This document shows positions 37,780 through 46,306 of a stretch of DNA of 46,306 nt, one piece after another (position 1 is the first letter of the stretch; every line of letters starts with the position of its first letter). A program made the translations under genes and the position numbers. Origin of the DNA: Opitutaceae bacterium UBA2377 (GTDB lineage: Bacteria > Verrucomicrobiota > Verrucomicrobiia > Opitutales > Opitutaceae); NCBI GenBank assembly GCA_002344205.1, contig DDSZ01000003.1, forward strand, positions 92,621 to 138,926, written 5' to 3'. The notes beneath the pieces are model-generated. The model did no database searches, was not told the origin of the DNA, and worked only from the letters and a program-made list of their open reading frames with translations.

Positions 37780-38556
37780 TTATTTGCCTTGAACAGGTTT
37801 GATTGGCTCTGATTCACCCGGATTTTTCGGAGTCCGGGATTCCGGCGGTTTCCAATCCTCCGGGGGCAGATCGTGGAGCACCCCGCTGTAATACCAGACG
37901 AGCTTGTCCACCATTGGGTGATCCTTGAAAACCTCCCTGAGAGTGCTGCGCGTGCTGGCCGCGTGGATCGGGGCCAGAGCTTTGCGGCGAAACCGCTCAC
38001 TGATCTCTTTTCTCTCCGCCTCGTAGTGCGCGCTCTGCTCCCACTCCCAGCGCTCCTGTTGCACCTCCCGCTGGTGCGTCCAGCGCTCCGCCTCGATCTG
38101 CAGCCGCCGGGCGTTGGCATCGCCGCGCCGCAGGTGGCGGGCCTCGTGGATGATCTCGCGCAATTGCTGCCAGCGGGCCTGCGGGTTGGCGTCGCCCTCG
38201 GGCAGGGCCTCCAAGCATTGGAATAGCTCGGCCGCCAGCACGCGGGCAAGATGGTCGCTCAGGGGCTGACGGGTGGTTTTGCCCAGCGCCTGCCCGCGTT
38301 CGGCCAACGCCGCCGCCGATTCGCAGGCGGTGCGCTGGCGCTGCCAGATGCGGAAACCCCGCTGGCGCCACTCGCTCAGGTTTTGCGGGCTCACGGGCCG
38401 CCCGCCGAATTGTGCGGCGAGCACCTGCTGGACCTCCGGCCGGGCGTTGAGCCAGGGCAGCAGGGTGTCGGCGGGCTCGCCGTCATCGAGCCGCCGGTTG
38501 AGCTCCTCCCGCACGACGCGCTGGAGACGGGCGATCTTGCCATTGCCGGTGTTCAT
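37780..38556 (-). CDS. DUF3486/phage Mu Gp27-like protein
   Basis: The 258-residue protein begins MNTGNGKIARLQRVVREELN and continues RRLDDGEPADTLLPWLNARP, then RPVSPQNLSEWRQRGFRIW, the pattern of DUF3486 proteins related to Mu Gp27 (a putative small terminase subunit or DNA-binding component). The rest is a long charged helical region (AERWTHQREVQQERWEWEQS) ending in a Pro-rich tail. No large terminase or other phage structural gene is nearby. It sits seven bases downstream of the KTSC gene on the same strand. It is probably a domesticated or stand-alone DNA-binding protein; function is unknown. Confidence 0.7.
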   Translation of the reverse strand: MNTGNGKIARLQRVVREELNRRLDDGEPADTLLPWLNARPEVQQVLAAQFGGRPVSPQNLSEWRQRGFRIWQRQRTACESAAALAERGQALGKTTRQPLSDHLARVLAAELFQCLEALPEGDANPQARWQQLREIIHEARHLRRGDANARRLQIEAERWTHQREVQQERWEWEQSAHYEAERKEISERFRRKALAPIHAASTRSTLREVFKDHPMVDKLVWYYSGVLHDLPPEDWKPPESRTPKNPGESEPIKPVQGK

Positions 38557-38562
38557 GGTGGG

Positions 38563-38745
38563 TCAGCGGAAACGGCCGCGGATATGGTTGTGATAGAAAC
38601 TGCCGGGTGAGGAGGCCGTGATCAGCCCCCGGTAGATATCGGCTGGCACCCCATGGAAGGTGTAGGTGCCGCCACTGCGGAACGTGATCTGCAAGGTGCG
38701 CGAGGATGGGTCGTAAGCCACATCGGCGATGGCGGAGGAGTTCAT
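38563..38745 (-). CDS. KTSC-domain small protein
   Basis: The 60-residue protein (MNSSAIADVAYDPSSRTLQI, TFRSGGTYTFHGVPADIYRG, SPGSFYHNHIRGRF) matches the KTSC domain, a short fold found in phage-related and defence-associated proteins, with S-x-I at the start and the GxFYHxxIR end. ATG 38745 is supported by a good Shine-Dalgarno, GGAGG, seven bases upstream, unusual in this window. It precedes the DUF3486-like gene by six bases, so they form an operon. Confidence 0.8.
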   Translation of the reverse strand: MNSSAIADVAYDPSSRTLQITFRSGGTYTFHGVPADIYRGLITASSPGSFYHNHIRGRFR

Positions 38746-38827
38746 GGGCAGACCTCCGGTTGGCTGGATGAAACCGTCCTTTCGGCGGGTGATCGTGAGT
38801 GCAGGCAGGGTTGCGAGTGCATCCCCT

Positions 38828-38836
38828 ATTATAACA
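38828..38836 (-). promoter_or_regulatory. Extended -10 promoter element for the KTSC/DUF3486-like operon
   Basis: On the minus strand TGTTATAAT carries a consensus TATAAT with the TG extension, about 83 bases upstream of the KTSC start codon. No convincing -35 box was found at the right distance. Confidence 0.45.
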
Positions 38837-38912
38837 AATCGCCTTGGGCAGGATGACATAAATCGCACTTATTATTGAAATACAATAGCTTACAGAAACC
38901 TGCGATTTTTGA

Positions 38913-38959
38913 TGCAAGGGCCGGGAATCCTGCAAGGGGTCTGCAAGGCCTCTGCAAGG
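38913..38959 (+). repeat. Four direct TGCAAGG repeats
   Basis: TGCAAGG occurs at 38913, 38931, 38942 and 38953, with start-to-start spacing 18, 11 and 11 bases. The last two spacings equal about one helical turn, so a protein could bind all copies on the same face of the DNA. Confidence 0.7.
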
Positions 38960-39175
38960 GCGTTTCATGGCAATTTGGGAGATTTTGACAGATTTTCGGG
39001 AAAATGGCTGTCAAGCCCCCCAATGAAGAAAAGTGAAAAGAAGTGTAATGGAGACAATTGAGTTACCGGAGTTACCCGCAGGTTCGGCCGCATGCGACTG
39101 CTTGAGCCTTCCACGGCAGATCACCGAGCAGGCGACGCCGTCAACGGTCGGTGAAGCCGGCCATGAGGACTGCAC

Positions 39176-39376
39176 TCAGCTCCGGTGCAAAGTGATGCTG
39201 CGGATCGGGAGCGTGGCCAATTCCTCGGGCAGCTCGGCGACCTCGGCATTATAGACGGGCACATCGCAGGCCACTTGGCTGTCGGCGAAAAACACATCCA
39301 CGCGCTGATAGCCCATGCCCGACTCGGGCAGTTTCACGAGTTCATCGGTCCATTTCTTGTCCAAGGTCACACGCAT
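39176..39376 (-). CDS. Small protein of unknown function, 66 residues
   Basis: ATG 39376 starts MRVTLDKKWTDELVKLPESG, then MGYQRVDVFFADSQVACDVP and VYNAEVAELPEELATLPIRS. Composition is protein-like with alternating strands and a final amphipathic part. I have the impression of a small accessory-genome family with a conserved GMGYQxVDV core, but cannot name it. It lies between the repeat region and the DUF1828 gene, on the same strand as all accessory genes here. Confidence 0.68.
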   Translation of the reverse strand: MRVTLDKKWTDELVKLPESGMGYQRVDVFFADSQVACDVPVYNAEVAELPEELATLPIRSITLHRS

Positions 39377-39403
39377 GGTTGCCCAAGAATCAATGCCTGG
39401 GAA

Positions 39404-40180
39404 TTAATTGGACCCAAGCACAGCCACTGCTGAATCACGCGCACTCCATAAAAATGCCTTTATGCCATACGCACTTAACGCCTCAAGGTGATCGCCCGAG
39501 GGCTTGGCGTCGCGATCGTTCACCATCGCATATGCAGAGAAAGCCTGATTTCCCCGCTGGAGCCGAACATCGTTAACCGCAAAGGCCACACTTGTGGCAA
39601 GGTCACGGGTAAGAACATTGACGGCCTGCATCACAGATTCCGGGCGTCTGCCGGCGGCAGCAAAAACGAAGTCGAAATGATGATCAAATCCGCTGCGCCC
39701 GGATAGCTTAACTCCACGAATGCAAGGCACCTGCTTTTCCCGTAGAAACGCTGCGACATCTTCTTGAAAAAACTGCAGCACATGTGATTGCCCCATGACC
39801 GCGAGATCGTGAATCGCGAGAATCCCTTGGATCAGGTTGTGTTTCTTTTGCGGAAAATCGCGGGAAGTTGCGGTTACCGAAAGTTGGCCGCCTGCATCCA
39901 GTCTGACCCCAAATCCATTCAGGATCTGACGAACATGGGCTTCACGCTTATCCGTGTTGATCTCAAGGCCCATATCACCGAGGTCCGCCAAGGTGTAGCC
40001 ATCATCAGTCAGTCGTAAAACATCGTCCTGCCGCTCAACAAAAATCTGGATTTCATCGTTATGTGGATCGAGAAAAGGCGTCGAAATCAGCGTATAGCCC
40101 TCCGTTGACTCAAGGTGGTATCCCTCCTTCAGCCAAATCAGGTAGTCCTCGATCAAACGTTTTCCTTCAGCAGCAAGCAT
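39404..40180 (-). CDS. DUF1828/DUF1829-type protein
   Basis: The frame allows ATG 40249, but ATG 40180, two bases after the stop of the upstream gene with GAAGGG before it, is more likely (258 residues). The N-terminal half fits DUF1828: LIEDYLIWLKEGYHLESTEG, ISTPFLDPHNDEIQIFVE, LRLTDDGYTLADLGDMGLEI. The C-terminal half fits DUF1829: SGRSGFDHHFDFVFAAAGRR, PESVMQAVNVLTRDLATSVA, AYAMVNDRDAKPSGDHLEAL. The C-terminal half has a restriction-endonuclease-like feel but no catalytic set could be confirmed. Composition is about 52% G+C in one counted line (39961-40020), far below core genes, suggesting recent transfer. Confidence 0.75.
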   Translation of the reverse strand: MLAAEGKRLIEDYLIWLKEGYHLESTEGYTLISTPFLDPHNDEIQIFVERQDDVLRLTDDGYTLADLGDMGLEINTDKREAHVRQILNGFGVRLDAGGQLSVTATSRDFPQKKHNLIQGILAIHDLAVMGQSHVLQFFQEDVAAFLREKQVPCIRGVKLSGRSGFDHHFDFVFAAAGRRPESVMQAVNVLTRDLATSVAFAVNDVRLQRGNQAFSAYAMVNDRDAKPSGDHLEALSAYGIKAFLWSARDSAVAVLGSN

Positions 40181-40182
40181 GG

Positions 40183-40650
40183 CTATATCCCTTCTTGAAT
40201 TGTCGGCAGCTCCACCACGTTGCAGAAGCGTAAAAAAGCTACAAGCCATGAGACGTCATTATTCGCCGCTGGAGCGATGAACTGCGGGAGATCTTCCGGC
40301 AAGTAGGCCACTCGATCCGCAAACCCTTCACGGTAAAGATGGATATGAGTGCCGACGAGTCGCTGGTTAGGGCGATGAGGGGCGTCAACCGGGTTTCGAT
40401 GCGGCCTGCCTTCGATGTCAATCCGGGCCAGAATGTAGATTTTTCGAGATCGGGTCTGAAACTTCAGTCTGGCGCGCTTTCGATTACCGCGTTCGAGGTC
40501 CAACGAAAATTGCTCTCTGTTTCCCAGCCCATGCAACGCGTATTCGGCCTCGAATGTCTGAAACTTGGGAAAATCAACCTGCGCCACTTCTTCGGAAAAG
40601 ACTTTTGGCATGGACAACAACCGATCGGCTTCAAGTTGGTCGAGGGACAT
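40183..40650 (-). CDS. Unrecognised protein, partner of the DUF1828-type protein
   Basis: The 155-residue protein starts MSLDQLEADRLLSMPKVFSE and continues with basic beta-rich sequence (REQFSLDLERGNRKRARLKF, QTRSRKIYILARIDIEGRPH), then HIHLYREGFADRVAYLPEDL and a helical end. It may belong to the DUF6978 group (start pattern and size), but that is from memory and unsure. Its stop TAG is followed by two bases and then the ATG of the DUF1828 gene, so the two are translated together. Composition is low in G+C like its partner. It resembles a two-component toxin-antitoxin or defence pair in layout only. Confidence 0.6.
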   Translation of the reverse strand: MSLDQLEADRLLSMPKVFSEEVAQVDFPKFQTFEAEYALHGLGNREQFSLDLERGNRKRARLKFQTRSRKIYILARIDIEGRPHRNPVDAPHRPNQRLVGTHIHLYREGFADRVAYLPEDLPQFIAPAANNDVSWLVAFLRFCNVVELPTIQEGI

Positions 40651-40718
40651 GGGTGAAGGCTCAGGCTCAGAATTCTTGGGTTTGGACTTAACGACAAGCT
40701 AATGACCACACGCAAACC

Positions 40719-44243
<3,525 letters not shown>

Positions 44244-44394
44244 GGGGATGAGAAAGCAGAGCCGTGCCGAGGCAGGGGGGCAAGCCCTGCGACAGGCTCA
44301 GGGCGGGCCCTTCGGCAGGACTGGAGCAAGGCCGGCGGCCTCATTTACCGCCGGCCAGCCTGCTGGCGGGCGCGCCATGCAGAGGGGCTGGCCG

Positions 44395-44440
44395 CGGTCC
44401 GCTCGGAGAGCGGACCCTACCGGCGCTACCGCGCCTCAGC
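44395..44440 (-). repeat. 46-bp dispersed GC-rich repeat, copy 2
   Basis: This copy is inverted relative to the one at 8381-8426, with 43 of 46 matching bases by eye. Its palindrome is perfect here: GGTCCGCTCGGAGAGCGGACC (arms GGTCCGCTC and GAGCGGACC). The surrounding 44244-44459 gap is non-coding and also contains GCCCTGCGACAGGCTCAGGGC, a second small palindrome. Confidence 0.8.
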
Positions 44441-44459
44441 ACAACGGCGCAGTTTTGCC

Positions 44460-45230
44460 CTAGCTGACGAGATTGGCCCGGATATAATCGAAGCTCTGGC
44501 GGAGCGAATCGAACGGGTCGCCCGGGCAGGTGTCCTGCTCGACGATAAACCATTCGCAGCCGCCGGCCTCGGCCTCGGCGATGATGCGGGCGAACGGCAG
44601 CGTGCCGGTGCCGACTTCGCACCACGTGTGCTTGTTCTCCGCGGTGAAGCCGTAGTCCTTCAGGTGCATGCAGGTCTGCCGGCCGCGCAGCCGGCGCACC
44701 CACTCCACCACGTCGCCGCCGCCGTAGTGGATCCAGAAGGTGTCGATCTCCGCGCTGAGGTTTTCCGGCGCGGTCTGCGCATAGATATATTCCAGCACCG
44801 GCGCGCCGCGGAATTTCACGAACTCGATGGCGTGGTTGTGGTAGCCCAACTGCAGGCCGGCGGCGCGAAACTTCGCCCCGGCCGCATCCAGCTTGCGCAC
44901 GAGCGTCTCCACGTGCGCGGCATTGGTGAAGTCGATCCCAGCCGGATAGGGATAGGCCGTGAACCGGCAGCCCAACCGCTGGAGCCGCGCGATGGCCGCC
45001 TCCGGCTCATCCAGGATCTGCTGCGAGGGCTCGTGCGTCGCACAGATGGTGAGGCCTTCGCCGCGCAGGATCGCGACGACTTCCGCATCGGGAATCGGGC
45101 CGATGCCGCTCACCTGCACGGCCGGGTAGCCGATGGCGCGCAGTTTGGCCGCCGTCTGTTTCAGACCGGCGGCATCGCGGCAATGGTCCCGGACCGTGTA
45201 GAGCTGGGCGGCAACTTGGGAAATTTTCAT
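44460..45230 (-). CDS. Sugar phosphate isomerase/epimerase family TIM-barrel protein
   Basis: The 256-residue protein is a xylose isomerase-like TIM barrel. MKISQVAAQLYTVRDHCRD is typical of the family start; GYPAVQVSGIGPIPD, LQLGYHNHAIEF (metal-ligand His/Glu region), SAEIDTFWIHYGGGDVVEWV, CMHLKDYGF and FIVEQDTCPGDPFDSLRQSF follow in the usual order. The last block holds the C-terminal Glu ligand. Relatives act on inositols, ketohexoses and similar substrates, or on 3-ketosugar glycosides. It is a single gene between two repeat-bearing gaps; substrate is unknown. Confidence 0.9.
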   Translation of the reverse strand: MKISQVAAQLYTVRDHCRDAAGLKQTAAKLRAIGYPAVQVSGIGPIPDAEVVAILRGEGLTICATHEPSQQILDEPEAAIARLQRLGCRFTAYPYPAGIDFTNAAHVETLVRKLDAAGAKFRAAGLQLGYHNHAIEFVKFRGAPVLEYIYAQTAPENLSAEIDTFWIHYGGGDVVEWVRRLRGRQTCMHLKDYGFTAENKHTWCEVGTGTLPFARIIAEAEAGGCEWFIVEQDTCPGDPFDSLRQSFDYIRANLVS

Positions 45231-45247
45231 GGGTGATGGCTTGGCGT

Positions 45248-45321
45248 GTAGGGCGGGGTCTCCGAACCCCGCCTCGATTATTGCTCGTCTGCGAAGGCGG
45301 GGGTTCGGAGACCCGCCTTAC
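45248..45321. repeat. Inverted repeat pair of about 26 bp (palindromic intergenic element)
   Basis: The left arm 45248-45273 and right arm 45296-45321 are near-perfect reverse complements (GTAGGGCGGGGTCTCCG against CGGAGACCCGCCTTAC), separated by 22 bases that are much richer in A/T. Each arm also contains its own short palindrome (GGGGTC-TCCG-AACCCC). It fills most of the gap between argG and the isomerase gene. Confidence 0.75.
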
Positions 45322-45337
45322 AACCGCGCTCCTAACT

Positions 45338-46306
<969 letters not shown>

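Larger units (their letters stand above)
38746..39175. other. 430-base AT-richer non-coding region
   Basis: No convincing protein-coding frame was found here; the short plus-strand frame from 39033 has no coherent composition. The region contains the KTSC promoter element, the four TGCAAGG repeats at 38913-38959 and purine-rich sequence around 39020-39050 (AAGAAAAGTGAAAAGAAGTG). Confidence 0.5.

Noticed and set aside
38913..38959. TGCAAGG repeats as a CRISPR array
   Set aside because: The repeat is only seven bases with 4-11 base gaps; CRISPR repeats and spacers are each over 20 bases and no cas gene is present.
39033..39254. Short plus-strand frame in the accessory gap
   Set aside because: No coherent domain or signal, and it overlaps the better-supported 66-residue minus-strand gene.
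45248..45321. Inverted repeat as the ends of an insertion sequence
   Set aside because: Only 22 bases lie between the arms and there is no transposase frame.

Overview
This is a 46.3 kb chromosomal window from a GC-rich bacterium (hand counts of single 60-base lines run from about 72 to 77% G+C in ordinary genes). The gene content fits Verrucomicrobiota, most likely an Opitutaceae-like lineage: a PEP-CTERM protein, a very long membrane pyrophosphatase, a type-B-like succinate dehydrogenase with one cytochrome b subunit, a DUF3486-like cassette with a KTSC protein, many sugar-phosphate isomerase/glycosidase-type enzymes, few clear Shine-Dalgarno sites, and short GC-rich palindromic repeats. 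The lineage is an inference from content; no search was possible.

Layout. 1-8339: the 3' part of a glycoside hydrolase-like protein (-), a K+-dependent-type ion-pumping pyrophosphatase, an outer-membrane barrel protein, a sugar-phosphate isomerase (-), a lipoprotein and a PLP-dependent trans-sulfuration-type enzyme whose start codon lies inside a perfect inverted repeat. 8499-16235: an MHS-type MFS transporter, gpsA and lysA (-), a small membrane protein, two tandem AbgT-family transporters and a LEA14-like lipoprotein. 16287-22988: a tiny membrane protein with its own terminator, a small secreted-protein gene broken by an in-frame TAA, sdhC-sdhA-sdhB (-), a Nudix hydrolase plus PaaK-like ligase pair (-), and a LysM protein (-).

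23153-31129: tRNA-Pro, a PEP-CTERM gene of lower GC, then a minus-strand run of pilC-like gene, response regulator with a degenerate sigma-54 AAA+ domain, carB and a TPR-type membrane protein, bounded by tRNA-Gly. 31142-37672: a phosphoribosyltransferase overlapping a membrane protein gene (-), the convergent and overlapping rRNA methyltransferases rsmE and rsmD, and a four-gene plus-strand operon in which a secreted protein built from about twenty aromatic-Pro-hydrophobic repeats precedes MlaE, MlaF and MlaD homologues.

37780-44243 is the accessory region. It carries a Mu Gp27/DUF3486-like protein, a KTSC protein, a 430-base AT-richer non-coding stretch with four TGCAAGG repeats, a 66-residue protein, a two-gene operon (DUF1828-type protein and an unrecognised partner) at about 52% G+C, and an 1174-residue MmeI-like restriction-modification protein whose central specificity part drops to about 50% G+C. 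Beyond it lie palindromic repeats, a second sugar-phosphate isomerase and the 3' part of argG. The accessory region, the repeat-protein/Mla operon and the degenerate NtrC-like regulator are the best candidates for undescribed biology here.
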